64,000 bases of DNA from Brassica napus (GCF_020379485.1 NC_063449.1:33229473-33293472), one strand, 5' to 3'; shown: positions 32,674-44,441, numbered from the stretch's first letter. Made by a program: numbers and translations. Notes: generated from the sequence alone by a model not told the origin.

Positions 32674-34968
32674 CTATATTGGTATTTTACAAGTTGCTCT
32701 GTTGTGCCCACTAATACCACATCTACTACACTTGCGAGGCTGCCTCTTTTGTGATGTTTGCGATGACCGAAGTTTATCTTCAACAGTTTCATATCTCCGT
32801 TTTCTATTCCTTCCAACTGATTTTCTTGACTCTGGTGGTAGCACATTGTCCACGACAACATCTTCTGGCATGGACCAAGCATCCTCAGGAACAGCAATAG
32901 GATTGATGCTTTCATGATAAGCTTCTCGCCAAGCTTCTGTAGTGTAAAATAAATCAGTTAATGTGTGTGGCTGTCTGCCAACATGAAACCCAGCTTTAAT
33001 TGCGTGCCGACAAGGTATCTTCATCAGGTTGTACTTCCCACATGAGCAAGTACGTCTATCCAAATCAACTAAGCAGTCGATTTTATCACCTCTAACAAGC
33101 AAGCGACCATCGCTGACAGGGTAAACTGCAAATCTTTTGCCTTTCTCGGTTCTCCTTTCAATCTTTTTCTCCACATCTTCGGTAAGAGGATGATTATGCT
33201 TTGAAATCTTTTTCTTACGGTTATAAAACCACCGAGTCAGCATTTCTCTGATACTGTCCAACAAGGGAATGATTGGATACTCTCTCGGCGAACGCAAAGC
33301 AGAGTTGATGGATTCGGCAGGGTTTGTTGTCCTTATGTCATATCTATATCCAGAGAATTGACATCTTGCCCACTTTTGGACTTCAGCATCCCTTAGGTAT
33401 TTTCCAATTGCCGGACTGATATTACACACATTAGCAAATATCTTTTCAAACTCAGCAACTCTATAAACCTTGGACGCCTTTGCAACCAACCCAACAAGTC
33501 CTTTCCCATGGTAATATGTTACCACATTATTCAACAAATGATGAATGCAAATACCATGTTTAGCTGTTGGATACACAGTCTCAAGCGCCTTAGCAATGGC
33601 CGCATGTCTATCCGAAATGAAAGCCAAATGATGATCATCAGCAATGACACTATTTAGTTGTCTCATAAACCATTCCCAAGAATTTTCATTCTCTGAGTCG
33701 ACTACTCCGAATGCAAGAGGATACAAATTAGAATTTCCGTCTACAGCAGTTGCAACCAATAGAACTCCTTTGTATTTGTTCTTCAGAAAAGTGCCATCAA
33801 CCACAATAACCCTCCTTATGACTCTGTTAAATCCTCGTAGCGATTGCCCAAATGCAATAAACAGGTACCGAAATCTCCCTTTGCTGTCAATCTCATACGA
33901 TGAATGTGTTCCCGGATTAGCCTCTCTGAGCATGTGCAAGTATTTCGGTATTTTTCCATAACTTCTCTCTGGTATACCTCTAACAGCATTAACCGCATAT
34001 TCACGAGCATCCCATGCTAAAGATTTCGTGATCTCACAGCCATGATCCATAAGCATAATCTGTATTATATCATTGCATTTCGGCCCTTCCTTAACCCCTT
34101 CATACCTATGCATAATCAGACTGCCTATAGTTTTGGCCGAAGCAGTCCTACCCGGTTTGGTTTTGTTTGAAGGTGCACATGTATGTTCACCGACATACTT
34201 TTTGATAATGAAATATTCAGAATCCTGCAAACACTCTGCTCGAACACACCAATTGCATGCATTATCCTCACATCTAACGTACCAAAGTTGTCTATCCGTT
34301 TTGATAACCTCATAGTGAAAGTTATGCTTCATTGCACATATCTCAAAAGTCGCCTTCAGCAAAGTTTTGTTCTCAAACAATTGTCCCTTCTTAACAACAT
34401 TGAGCACAGAAAACTTTGACATCTTATGTACGTCCTCTTTGGCCGAGATCATGGTATCGGCATGATAGGCATCCTCATCAACTTCGACTCTTCTAATCTT
34501 TTCTTTCTTTTCCTCGCACTGCCTCTCAACAAACACAGGAGCTGGTTCATTCCCCCTATCAACCGAGTTTCCCTCCTCTTGAGCAGTAGTTGAATCAGCT
34601 GGCGACTTGTTAAGATCAAAGTCTGGTTCATTCAGATTCTCAACTTTGGCTTTAGATGTTACACACAATCGAGTAGAAACACACTTTTGAACAAAACAAA
34701 CAAAATTCTGAAGCTGTCGATCATTTGCAATGATCACAGGCGGACAAGTTGATGTATTGATCAACTCATTAGGTAGATAACTCAACTCCAAATCGGGTAA
34801 GCTATCTTCTTCCATATCAAAATCTTCCAAAACCATTCTTTTAAAATCCTCTAAGGTAGAAGTTGATTCCAATAACAGTAGCCTAGCCCCTCTCTCATCA
34901 GCCGTAAAAACCCATCCCGTGGTTGCTCCAAACTCCCAAACACCACATGTTGTATAGATATGCATCAT
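32674..34968 (-). CDS. mudrA: MURA transposase of the MULE
   Basis: 764 residues from the first ATG (34968); an open frame with GTG extends 8 codons more. Numbering from that longer frame: a PB1-like N-terminal region (~20-100), a MuDR DNA-binding domain (~190-275, with CEDNACNWC), and the MULE DDE core with D399 (VIVVDGT), D461 (FISDRH) and E560 (NPAES). Next are a SWIM zinc finger (C649, C651, C661, H663) and a C-terminal zinc knuckle C755-x2-C-x4-H-x4-C. It has no stop or frameshift and all key residues, so it may be active. It would cut at the 57-bp ends and make the 9-bp TSD. Confidence 0.95.
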   Translation of the reverse strand: MMHIYTTCGVWEFGATTGWVFTADERGARLLLLESTSTLEDFKRMVLEDFDMEEDSLPDLELSYLPNELINTSTCPPVIIANDRQLQNFVCFVQKCVSTRLCVTSKAKVENLNEPDFDLNKSPADSTTAQEEGNSVDRGNEPAPVFVERQCEEKKEKIRRVEVDEDAYHADTMISAKEDVHKMSKFSVLNVVKKGQLFENKTLLKATFEICAMKHNFHYEVIKTDRQLWYVRCEDNACNWCVRAECLQDSEYFIIKKYVGEHTCAPSNKTKPGRTASAKTIGSLIMHRYEGVKEGPKCNDIIQIMLMDHGCEITKSLAWDAREYAVNAVRGIPERSYGKIPKYLHMLREANPGTHSSYEIDSKGRFRYLFIAFGQSLRGFNRVIRRVIVVDGTFLKNKYKGVLLVATAVDGNSNLYPLAFGVVDSENENSWEWFMRQLNSVIADDHHLAFISDRHAAIAKALETVYPTAKHGICIHHLLNNVVTYYHGKGLVGLVAKASKVYRVAEFEKIFANVCNISPAIGKYLRDAEVQKWARCQFSGYRYDIRTTNPAESINSALRSPREYPIIPLLDSIREMLTRWFYNRKKKISKHNHPLTEDVEKKIERRTEKGKRFAVYPVSDGRLLVRGDKIDCLVDLDRRTCSCGKYNLMKIPCRHAIKAGFHVGRQPHTLTDLFYTTEAWREAYHESINPIAVPEDAWSMPEDVVVDNVLPPESRKSVGRNRKRRYETVEDKLRSSQTSQKRQPRKCSRCGISGHNRATCKIPI

Positions 34969-34992
34969 AGAACAAGAGTTTGTAAAAATCAC

Positions 34993-35663
34993 AAGACAAA
35001 CTATAGAGAAATCATTGGAAAATCATAGATTGGTGAAGAAGAACATTCAAAATCGATTTTTTTTTTAATTTTTCACGAACCAAATCAATGAAAACACGTT
35101 TTAGGAAGTTAGAATATTTTGAGAATATTTTAAAAACTGCAACTTCCTTAATTTTCGAAAATTCAGTTTTTTTATCCGTAGAAGGCACCTTCTACACTGT
35201 GTAGAACATAACAAAATTCCAGAATGTAATTTCTACACTATGTGGACGTTCGTATATGTTTTAGATTTTGCATTCCTGATAACTTAGAATACTCAATAAA
35301 AGTAGAAACAGTTTTCTGAATAAAAGTAGCGATCATTACAAATAGTAGAATACGTATTCCCCATATTTAGAATTATAGTAAAAAGTAGTTTGTACGTTCT
35401 AAAACAAGTAGATGGATGTGTTCATTCTAGAATTCATTTTCTACTTACCCGTTTTGTGTAGAAACAGAATTCTACTTTTAGTAGAACGTAATTTAAAAAT
35501 ATTATTTATTATGTTTTTCAACCCAAAAAAAATATGTGTTTGTGTAAATGGGTGTTTTATTAATTGTTTATATTTTTAATAATTTTTCTGATTCATATAA
35601 CTATTTATTTCATTAATTTTAACATATGGAAAGGGTAAAACGGAGAAAAAATGGACAAAAAAA
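34993..35663. other. Right subterminal region of the MULE
   Basis: Non-coding. The part from ~35080 outward is homologous to 8199-8850. It probably holds the MURA promoter (reading leftwards) and transposase-binding sites, but none can be assigned. Confidence 0.6.
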
Positions 35664-35720
35664 GATTTATACCATAGGGACAACTATGCTGTTTTCTTGT
35701 TCTCTTTTAGCAATTTTCCC
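35664..35720 (-). repeat. Right terminal inverted repeat of the MULE
   Basis: Reverse complement begins GGGAAAATTGCT and matches 26646-26702 at about 54 of 57 positions. Confidence 0.93.
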
Positions 35721-35729
35721 AATATTTTT
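35721..35729. repeat. 9-bp target-site duplication, right copy
   Basis: AATATTTTT, identical to 26637-26645. Confidence 0.92.
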
Positions 35730-35785
35730 TATTTATTTTTAATTATAAAAAATCCATAAAACCTATCGTTGGAGTTTTCTCTTAA

Positions 35786-36043
35786 GTGTTACTACTTACT
35801 TCACTGAGGCGATATCTTGTAAATACCCAAAAATACATTTTTTATTTACTACTTTGGATACCAGGCTTTAACCTCTTAACCTATAGTTGGAGTTGTTCTA
35901 TTCCGGTCTGGCTTCCCAGACCACCTCAAACTTGAGTAATATAATAGTCGTTTGATGCCAAAAAAAAAAAAAAAAAACCTCCTAACATGGCAATCAGGAT
36001 ATTTATAATACAGTTTAGGAAATTGTTGTAGTTAGAGTATTTA
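35786..36043. other. Intergenic DNA with an A19 tail remnant
   Basis: A stretch ending GTTTGATGCC followed by ~19 A (35958-35976) looks like the 3' end of an old retroposon; its start is not defined. Confidence 0.4.
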
Positions 36044-36048
36044 CTTGT

Positions 36049-36354
36049 TGTTAGGATGTAGAATCTGTAAGTTTTGTGTATTATTATAGGATGTAGAATC
36101 TGTAAGTTTTGTGTATTATTAATGAATAAGTATTCCCTTTATATAAGGGTTACAAGAGAGATAAATGGAAATAAAAGAATAAGAAAGATTACAAATCATA
36201 AACATAAGTAAATTAGGAAAACTAGAAGAATGGAAAGTCTCTTGGCCGTCTCTCTCTCATACTCGGTCAACTCTCTCTCCTCTCTCTCTCTCATGCGGTT
36301 TGGGCCTCTAATAGATCGGACCGGTTATGGACATCCATCAATTGATTTATAACA
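36049..36354 (-). repeat. 3' LTR of copia copy 2, with a 35-bp internal duplication
   Basis: 306 bp. A 35-bp unit at 36053-36087 is repeated at 36088-36122 (one difference). The 5' LTR has a single copy, so the duplication arose after or during insertion. Confidence 0.92.
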
Positions 36355-36497
36355 CTCCCCCTTGGATGCCATGACTATACAGGGATTGTAATATGTTTAA
36401 TGTTGCCTCATTAAAACCTTATCAGGAAAATCCAGTGGGACAAAACCATGATGAAGGAAAAAGAGTACAACACGCACTACTCCCCCTGATGTGAACC

Positions 36498-37388
36498 TCA
36501 GTGGATATCCTTCAGCCTACGCATCCCAATCTGATGTGTGAGCTTCCTGAACGTGCAGGTAGGAAGTGCTTTGGTGAATAGGTCTGCTGAATTGTCACTT
36601 GATCGTACTTGGACGACCTGAACCTCACCGGCTTTCTGAAGCTCGTGAGTGAAGAAGAACTTAGGCAATATATGTTTCGTCCTATCACCTTTTATGTAAC
36701 CGTCCTTGAGCTGAGCAATGCACACAACATTGTCCTCATACATCACGGTTGGCTCTTTTCTCTCGGCCATCCCGCAATCAGCTCGGAAGTGTTGGGTCAT
36801 CGACCTCAACCAAACACACTCGCGGCTGGCCTCATGTATGGCCAAGATTTCCGAGTGATTGGATGATGTGGCCGCGATGGTTTATTTCATGGAACGCCAT
36901 GAAATGGCTATACCTCCATGTGTAAAGACATATCCTGTCTGTGATCGAGCATGATGTGGATCTGATAGATATCCTGCATCAGCAGAGCCAACTAAACCAT
37001 CTTTGTTATGGTTAGTATAATATAGACCCAAGTCTTTCGTTCCTTGCAGGTAACGAAGAACATGTTTAATCCCGTTCCAGTGCCTTTGGGTCGGGCAAGA
37101 GCTAAACCTAGATAGTAGGTTCACGACAAAGCTTATATCAGGCCGTGTGTGAGTTGCCAAATACATTAAAGCTCCTATGGCACTGAGATATGGCATTTCG
37201 GGACCTAGGACATCCTCATCGTCCATCTTGGGACGGAATGGGTCAGTGTCCAGACCGAGAGATCTCACGACCATGAGACTGGTTAGAGGATGGCAATCAG
37301 CCATATTGAATCTCTTGAGTACCTTTTCTGTACATGCCATTTGATGCACAAGGATTCCATCACTTATGTACTCAAGCTGTAATCCCAA
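36498..37388 (-). pseudogene. copia copy 2 RT C-terminal part and RNase H
   Basis: Two adjacent frames, 36882-37388 (GALMYLATHTRPDIS, YADAGY-like block with Ser for Tyr) and 36498-36845 (YEDN, HILPKFFFTHEL, DLFTKALPT), together match 259-1200 of copy 1. The junction at ~36850-36880 carries a stop. Confidence 0.88.
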
Positions 37389-37389
37389 A

Positions 37390-38560
37390 CAGAATTTCGT
37401 TTTTCCCGAGATCTTTCATCTCATATTCTTTCTTAAGGTATTCAACCGTTTGGAAAATCTCTTCAGAGGTTCCTAGGATATTTTATATCATTAACATATG
37501 CTTGTATACTTTAGTTCTCGAGAACCTGTTGCATTTGACAACTCAATACCCTCTGGGACTTATATATATATATATATCTCATTATCGAATGGACCATACA
37601 AGTAGGCGGTTTCTACATCCTTTAACCGCAAGTCTATTTTTCTTCTTTTATGGCCAGACTTGTTAGGAATCTAAATGTTTGTTGTATCCACCACATGGGA
37701 GTATGTCTCCTCATAATTGATTCCTGGTTTTTGTGGAATCCTTGTGCATATGGCAGTGCCTTATATCTTGCTATCTCGTCATGTATCATTTCTTTCACAA
37801 AGACTCATTTTGTCCAACTAGTTTCATATCTAGAGGTGTCCGAACTATGGGACCAAAACCTCTCTTTTCTTAATGAACTTAACTCCATGTCCCCTTTCCA
37901 TTTGATCTAATATGATTTGTTGAGTGCACTCATGTATGGACGTGGGTTCATGATCCTCATTCATTTCATAATCTCAAGTGCTACACTGCATGCAAATATA
38001 TCATCAATGTCGACATTCTTTCTCTTGTTCCATTTGTTTCCCGGACATGACATAACTTATTGAGGTTTCATTATGACCTTCAGTACCCTGAAGTTTGGCG
38101 TCCCAAGCCTCATTGTTAGGCACCTTAGGTACAACCATTTTTTTTATGGTTTCCTCATCCACGGCCGTGGCTTTTAAGTTTGTCCATCTTAGGATCGACC
38201 ATGTCTAGGATTCCCTCGTCCACAGATTTATTAGCACCTTTTTTAATATCCGAGGGATCTTATCTTTGGAACTTATTGGTCTACCACGTTTTCAAACGTG
38301 CCTTAGACTCAGTAGCAACTTGATTGTGTCCTTCTTGAACATCAATTCTTATTGGTGCATTAACAGCTGGTATATATGACTTAGTCATTCTATTCGGGTC
38401 AGTAACGGAATCTGGCAATTGTTTAAGCTAGCTTTTGTATAATCTTTTGGACTTCTAAATCTCATTCTTGAGTCCGAGGATCTTGCCAAGATATGGATGT
38501 TTGATTCCATGATATTTCTTTTACCATTTTACTGCTATCTCCCCCTAATGTTGGAAGTTC
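37390..38560 (-). pseudogene. copia copy 2 RT N-terminal part and linker, heavily decayed
   Basis: Short matches to copy 1 are visible in changing frames: the YVDD region near 37480, an RT palm segment near 37590-37700 and the KWVF/KARLVAQ segment near 37740-37830. A (TA)n run interrupts at ~37560. No long frame survives. Confidence 0.75.
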
Positions 38561-38564
38561 AGAT

Positions 38565-39593
38565 TCATTGAAATGTCAATCTTCGTATCTGGCCTTTAAA
38601 CAAATCACCCGTAATTGGGTCGAGATACTTTAAAATCGTAGGGGAATCAAATCCAACATATATCCCCATCCTCCTTTGAGGTCCCATCTTTGTTCTCTGT
38701 GGTGGAGCAATTGGAACAAAAACGGCATAGCCGAATGTCTTTAGATGGGAAATGTCTGGCTCGTGACCCGTAAGCAATTGTAATGGGGAATATCGGCCGC
38801 GTGTCCCCACGCTGAGACCGGAAGTCTCGACCGCATGAGTAATGGTCGAGCTATGAGTTGTATGCGTTTCATAAATGATTCGGCCAAGCCGTTATGTGTA
38901 TGTACATGTGTCACGGAGTGTTCCACACTTACCCCCATGGACATACAGTAATCATTAAACGCTTGGGAAGTGAATTCACCAGTATTACGAAGACGTATAG
39001 TCTGGAAATGAGCTCGTAATCAAATTATCTGAGAAAGTAACCTGGCAAATGCCAAGTTTATCATTTCCTTAGTGACTTTAACTGGTGATGGCCTAGAAAT
39101 GAGTTTCCCTTGGGAACAAGCAACACAAGATATGTGCTTAGGGATGATTTGTTTCTCTTTAAGAGAATGGCCGTTTGAGTTTAGAGTGAAATTGTCGATT
39201 GCTTCTTTGTTAAAAGTGGCATTGACTTCGATCATACTGACTTTAGCATGGTAAAGACCAGTAGATAGTGCGGGAATGGATTCTAAAACTTTCTTATTGC
39301 CATGGACGATATCAAAGATTTAAAGGGATTCTTTGTTTCCTTCGCCCGTGGTTTCAAATATGAAAGCTATTCATTCGAATGTCTTTAAAGCTTAATAGGC
39401 TTCTCTTAGATTTGGGTGAATACAAGGCATCTGATATCTCAAGATGTGTACCCATAGTCAACATGATGTTAGCCTGGCCATGACCCTCTATGAGACTAGC
39501 TATACCCGCAATGGTGGAGATGTTGGCGTTTTTCAGAGTTAGGTTTATGAAGTATCTTTTGTCTTTTAAGATCATGTGGCTTAGAGACTTCAT
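38565..39593 (-). pseudogene. copia copy 2 integrase and protease, decayed
   Basis: Frames 38565-38810, 38741-38944, 39020-39235 and 39354-39593 hold the integrase C-terminal GKG-like block, the catalytic-Glu segment NGLAESF, part of the zinc site (CVACSQGK), and the post-protease segment HMILKDKRYF. The DSG protease motif and the D,D part of the integrase core are deleted or frameshifted. Confidence 0.85.
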
Positions 39594-39689
39594 TTATAAA
39601 AACCATTCATTTATTATTAAGTTTCAAAGAAATGACAACATTGGAAATGAAAACACCAAATCAAAGAACACCAAAATTTAGATTACAAA

Positions 39690-40728
39690 TGTCGAAATCA
39701 AACTTCAGTCTTTAAGACAATCTGAAGTTTCATAATCCATAAGATCGTCCTTTTCATGATCGAAATCATTTTCATCATCTTGATATGTCATATGGACTTC
39801 ATGATTCTTCCCTTTCAAACTCTCTTGATAGAGGTCAACTAGATGCTTGGGAGTCCTACAAGTCTTAGCTCAATGATTGCTCATTCCATACCCATGACAC
39901 ACGGATTTGTCTGATGATTTGGTCGAGTGTTGGAGTTTGAATGTAGATCCACGGCCGCGACCATGGCCTCTTCCAAATGAGCCACGATCTCGTCCATGGT
40001 CTCGACCATTCCCTCGCCCGCGGCCAAAAAATCTTCGACCGCGGCCACGTCCATTCGATTTGTCTCGACCACGGCCATGCTGGCCATTTCCTTGAACGTG
40101 GTTGGACTCTTTATTTTCCTCTGTCGTGTGTGCTTCAGGTAGTGGAGCTGATCCAGGAGGTTTCATCTGACTGTTTCTCATCAATAATTCATTGTTCTGC
40201 TCAGCGAGCAAGAGACAAGAAATAAGATTAGCATATGTCTTGAAACTTTTCTCACGGTACTGTTGTTGTAACAATACATTGCTTGCATGGAAAGTGGAAA
40301 AGGTTTTCTCAAGCATATCCTGATCCGTAATACTTTCATCACCACAGTTCAATTTTAGAAACAATCTTAAACAGTTCAGAGTTATACTCGTCCACAGACT
40401 TATAGTCTTGGATCCCGAGATTCGTCCAATCAAACCGAGCCTTTGGTAAGATCACTGTTCTCTGGTGATCATATCTCGATTTCAATTATTTCCAAAGATC
40501 TAGTGGATTCTCAATGGTTAGATACTGATCCTTGAGACTCTCAGCTAGATGATGACGAATGATCAAGATGGCTCTGTATCGATCTTTTTCACTGGCATTA
40601 TTGCCCTCGGTGATACATTCACCGAGATCCTTGGATTTCAGGATGATCTTAGCATCAAGCGCCCACTGAAGGTAATTATCTCTAGAGAGATTTAGGACAG
40701 CAAAATCAAGGTTGTTGATTTTCGACAT
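39690..40728 (-). pseudogene. copia copy 2 gag
   Basis: Starts MSKINNLDFAVLNLS (ATG at 40728) and continues in frame 39870-40433 after a frameshift. Contains the gag core, a long Gly/Arg/Asp-rich (GRGR) tail, and a zinc-knuckle remnant CHGYGMSNH in which the second Cys is Tyr. Confidence 0.88.
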
Positions 40729-40739
40729 CCGAAATATTT

Positions 40740-42107
40740 TTTTAGATCTTTTAGGAATAGGTTTTAGTGTTTAAACGATTAGGGTTTTATGTTCAAACAA
40801 TCAATCAAGCCTTACGGCCAAGATCTATGTCTCTCGGCCAATAAGCCAGCCGCACGGCTATGGATGCAATAGGTTCACTCTTATGCATTTAGTTTGTCAT
40901 GTAATTGCAATCCTAACATGGTTTTTATCAGTTCATACATGATGCAATCAAACATGCAAAATCCCGGCCAAACAAAAGAACAAGCCATACAACTATTTAA
41001 TTTGATTCAATACCATTCCTATAATAAGTTCTAGGTGCAATTTGCAATCAATCAAGTGTGATCAAATTAGAGTATGAATGCAACAAGGCTACACGGTTAC
41101 GAGATGATATGATCTAGAACAATTAACCTAGTAAGCAGCTTCAGATTCGATTTTAAGACAATCTAAACTAGGTTATTAGGGTTTCAGTTTAAACAATCTA
41201 AACGATTTCAATTTATTCATATTTCAAGTTTAAGCAATCTTAACAATAGTTCTAGGTGATCAAATCAATCAATCAATGTTCAATTTCAAACAATCAAAAT
41301 CGATTTTCAGAATTAGGGTTTTAAGGTTTCGATTTGATTAACAAGCAATTTCAAATTCAGGATGATCAATTCAATTTCAATCAATCAATAAGTTTTAATC
41401 AATCAATATTTTTCGAATTAGGGTTTTAGGATTTCCGAAAATTTGATCTTAGATCAAAGGAATTTGATTTGAGATTCAAAACCATTAAGGCTTTGATTTT
41501 AATTGATCAATGGATCAATCTCGTTTTAGGGTTTGGGGATCGAACTTATAGAGCTTCGATTTACTCATTAGGGTTTTGATCTATTGTCCTATGGTTTTAT
41601 CTTAGAAATTATATTTTAGGGTTTCATTCTTTGCAATCAACCAGATTCGATTCATGTTCTTAGAATTTGAATTACCTTAGGTTAGTAGATTGTAGAAACC
41701 GGACCACCAAGAGAGAACCGCGAGCTGGACACGAACGGGACGCGAGTCGGCTCCTATCGGATCGCGAGCTGGCTAATGTTGGATCGAGCTGTTTGCGGAC
41801 GGACTGAGGCTGATGTCGCGAGTTGTCCTTGCTGGATCGGAAACACGCACCAACTCCTATCGGGTTTCGAACGTCGGCTCGGGAACGCCTTGGTCGTCTG
41901 TCGCGAACGAGCTGGAGCAAACCGGGAACGCGAGCTGAGGCTGAAGTCGTCTAGGATCAGGAACGCCTAGGGGCTGGGGCTGATCGTCGGATGCGAGCTA
42001 GAACGGAGATGCGAACGGATTAGGGTTCGTCGGGTTTGAATCACCGGGTAGATTAGGGTTAGGGTTTTGCGATTTGGTTTTTAGGCTCAGGGTGTTTTAG
42101 AGGCTTT
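40740..42107 (-). other. 5' untranslated leader of copia copy 2
   Basis: Non-coding leader with TTAGGGTTT-type runs and a GC-rich patch (41700-42000), parallel to 5018-5880 of copy 1. Confidence 0.7.
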
Positions 42108-42120
42108 CGTGCTGATAACG
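42108..42120 (-). other. Primer-binding site of copia copy 2
   Basis: CGTGCTGATAACG (plus strand) directly beside the LTR, identical to copy 1. Confidence 0.6.
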
Positions 42121-42389
42121 TGTTGTGAAACTTAGGATTTAGAATCTGTAAGTTCTGTGTATTATTAATGAATAAGTGTTCTTTTATATAAGGGTTACAA
42201 GAGAGATAAATGGAAATACAAGAATAGGAAATATTACAAATCATAAACATAAGTAAATTAGGAAAACTAGAAGAATGGAAAGTCTCTTGGCCGCCTCTCT
42301 CTCATATTCGGCCGACTATCTCTCCTCTCTCTCTCCTGCGGTTTGGGCCTCTAATACGGTTGTGGACATCAATCAATTTATATATAACA
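42121..42389 (-). repeat. 5' LTR of copia copy 2
   Basis: 269 bp; TTTATATAAGGG at ~42183-42194 contains the likely TATA box on the minus strand. Differs from the 3' LTR by scattered changes and indels, so the insertion is not very recent. Confidence 0.92.
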
Positions 42390-42569
42390 CTTGTTTTAAA
42401 TTTTTTTTTGTAGCTGAACCTGTTTTAATTAGTTTAATGATTCTTAGGTTAAAAAAAAATCTTTTAATCGTATTCTCCTTTTTTTCTAGTCTCCCTTACG
42501 GCAAGTTTTTATATTCATTGATTTGACTTAGCGATTTGAAGGATCGGACTACGACTACCGAACGTGTGT

Positions 42570-43577
42570 TCCCTGTATATTAATAAGAAACATTACCATT
42601 TTTTTTAGTTATGTGTTTTCACCATTTCGAATCATTAGAAAAATAGGTTGGTACATATAATTATATAATAAACTTTTCATTAAACTAACCATAAATTTAT
42701 TATTAATGGTCTTTATTATTTCCTTAAACAAAAATTATGAAATTACCTAATGTGACTAAAGTATATATGATAATTAATGATTTTGAATAATAAAGATTCG
42801 ATAAAAATTAATACATCTTCTATTATATTTGTTTAATATTAAACTATTAAAATAAATTAAATAACCACATTAACAAATAATAAAAATTTAGATTTTTCTG
42901 TATATGTTATATTTTGAATTTTTAAAAATTACCATAAATTACTAAAACTCTTAAAAGTCTCACATTCAAATTTTATGATCCATGATTTATTTTTTTTATG
43001 ACAAAATACAAATGATTAGAAAATCTAATAAGTAAAAGGTCTAATTTAATTAATTATTAAGATTAAAGATATATATATATATATTATATTTTTTAAATTA
43101 AACTATATACCACATAAAATACACAAATATTTTAATTTTGAAATATATTTTGAACAATATTTTTTGGTAAAAGCTGTGAACAAACATTGACAACGTATTT
43201 TTTTTAAAAAAATATAAATTAGTGAAACAATTAATCCCACAATGAAAATTTTGTTATCACTAATTTGAAGTTTTTGTTATAAAAGAAACAAATGATCAAA
43301 AAACAATATGAGTAGAAAACATCTTTTAATAGACATTAATATTAAAAATATACTATATATATTAATATCATTTAAAGTTAATTATATATCCTATCAAATA
43401 GAAAACAAATATTGTTTAGATTTATAAATATGTTCGCACTATTTAATTATATGTGTAATAGTTACTTATTTTTAATTTTTTAGTATATATTTATTATTTC
43501 ATAATATGTAAAAAAAAAATAATACATAAAATAATTTTTGTATATAAAGTTTATTCCGTGCAAGGCGCAGAACGTAG
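42570..43577 (+). mobile_element. Decayed Helitron (1.0 kb, plus orientation)
   Basis: Starts TCCCTGTATATTAATAAG and runs through the same body blocks as the Helitrons at 11110, 15258 and 18720, in the opposite orientation. The 3' end retains GCAAGGCGCAG but CTAG has become GTAG. Length nearly equals the 1,016-bp copy at 18720. Confidence 0.68.
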
Positions 43578-43907
43578 TATCCATGATAATTGAAGTGACA
43601 TTCTCATGCATACACAAATTCTATATGTTGACTCAATTATTTATATTAAATTAGATGACTATGGTCTATGGTCTATGATATAGACTGTGTGTAGTGTGCG
43701 TGCGGTATGGTGCTTATCCATGGCAACATGGACATTTGCCATGGATCAATGGGTCCAAATATTTTTTGTGTTGTTTTAAAGATCTATTTCAATCTGTTAA
43801 ATTATCAAAAAGATTCATAATTAACTAAATCTAATTTATTTATTACAAGACAAAACAATAAAAAATAAGTACATTCACCATTAGTTTTGAGATATTTTTT
43901 TCTATTT
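43578..43907. other. Intergenic AT-rich DNA
   Basis: No gene or repeat end recognised. Confidence 0.5.
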
Positions 43908-43915
43908 GTTTCAGG

Positions 43916-44441
43916 TAGTGTTTTGAAAACCGGACCCGACATTGATTCGCCATTGTAACTAGATCAATGGTCGGACCGGTCCAACTGGTTCAACTGGATT
44001 TTAAATTTTAATTAAATTTTATATTAAGTAACTATTATATGTATAACATAAAATTATTTTTATAAAATTTATATAATTATTAAAATCTAAAAATGATACG
44101 AAAACAAAAATAAATTTTTTAAAAATAATATAAAATAATGAAAATAATTTATTTAGATAGATACTTAGAAAACAATATGAATTTTTTATGAAATATTTTT
44201 AAAATTTGCAGTTTAAAAAAAAATACTTGAATTTTTTAAAAAAAGATTTTAATATCGATCTTGATCACTGGTTTTAGCGAGTTTTACCGGTTTTTGACCG
44301 GGTTTGCCAATTTAACTCAAATCCGGTTTTTAGTATAACCCGGAACCGAATAGATGGCCGAGTCACGGTCCGACCGGCAGGTATGGTCAAGCCGGCCGGT
44401 CTGGTCCAGCCGGCCGGTCCGATCTAGTTTTCAAAACACTA
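43916..44441. mobile_element. hAT-type MITE with perfect ends
   Basis: 526 bp with perfect 15-bp inverted ends TAGTGTTTTGAAAAC and a perfect 8-bp TSD GTTTCAGG (43908-43915, 44442-44449). The centre is AT-rich and both flanks hold GGTCGGACCGGTCC-like runs. Non-coding. Confidence 0.9.

Larger units (their letters stand above)
26646..35720. mobile_element. TIR-type Mutator-like element carrying ULP, GRF and MURA genes
   Basis: 9,075 bp. The first 57 bp (26646-26702) and the reverse complement of the last 57 (35664-35720) differ at only about three positions, with a perfect 9-bp TSD outside. It encodes a plus-strand DUF1985/ULP gene (27763-30870), a plus-strand GRF zinc-finger gene (31616-32118) and a minus-strand MURA transposase (34968-32674), convergent with the other two. 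All three have open frames, so the element looks recent and possibly autonomous. Confidence 0.95.
26444..35782. mobile_element. Tourist-like MITE split by the MULE insertion
   Basis: The left part (26444-26645) starts GACCAACTTCAATGG after TAA (26441-26443). The right part (35730-35782) ends with CGTTGGAGTTTTCTCT before TAA (35783-35785). Inverted ends and a TAA TSD fit PIF/Harbinger MITEs. Without the MULE the element would be about 255 bp. Confidence 0.6.
36049..42389 (-). mobile_element. Ty1/copia LTR retrotransposon, copy 2 (both LTRs, decayed)
   Basis: 6.3 kb, minus strand, flanked by a perfect 5-bp TSD CTTGT (36044-36048, 42390-42394). LTRs at 36049-36354 and 42121-42389, primer site at 42108-42120, polypurine tract at 36355-36363. 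Gag, protease, integrase, RT and RNase H pieces appear in the expected order but are broken by many stops, frameshifts and deletions. Same family as copy 1. Confidence 0.95.

Noticed and set aside
39881..40225. RPRPWP-rich and DHGR-rich frames opposite copia gag
   Set aside because: Antisense and alternative-frame shadows of the Gly/Arg-rich gag tail of copia copy 2.
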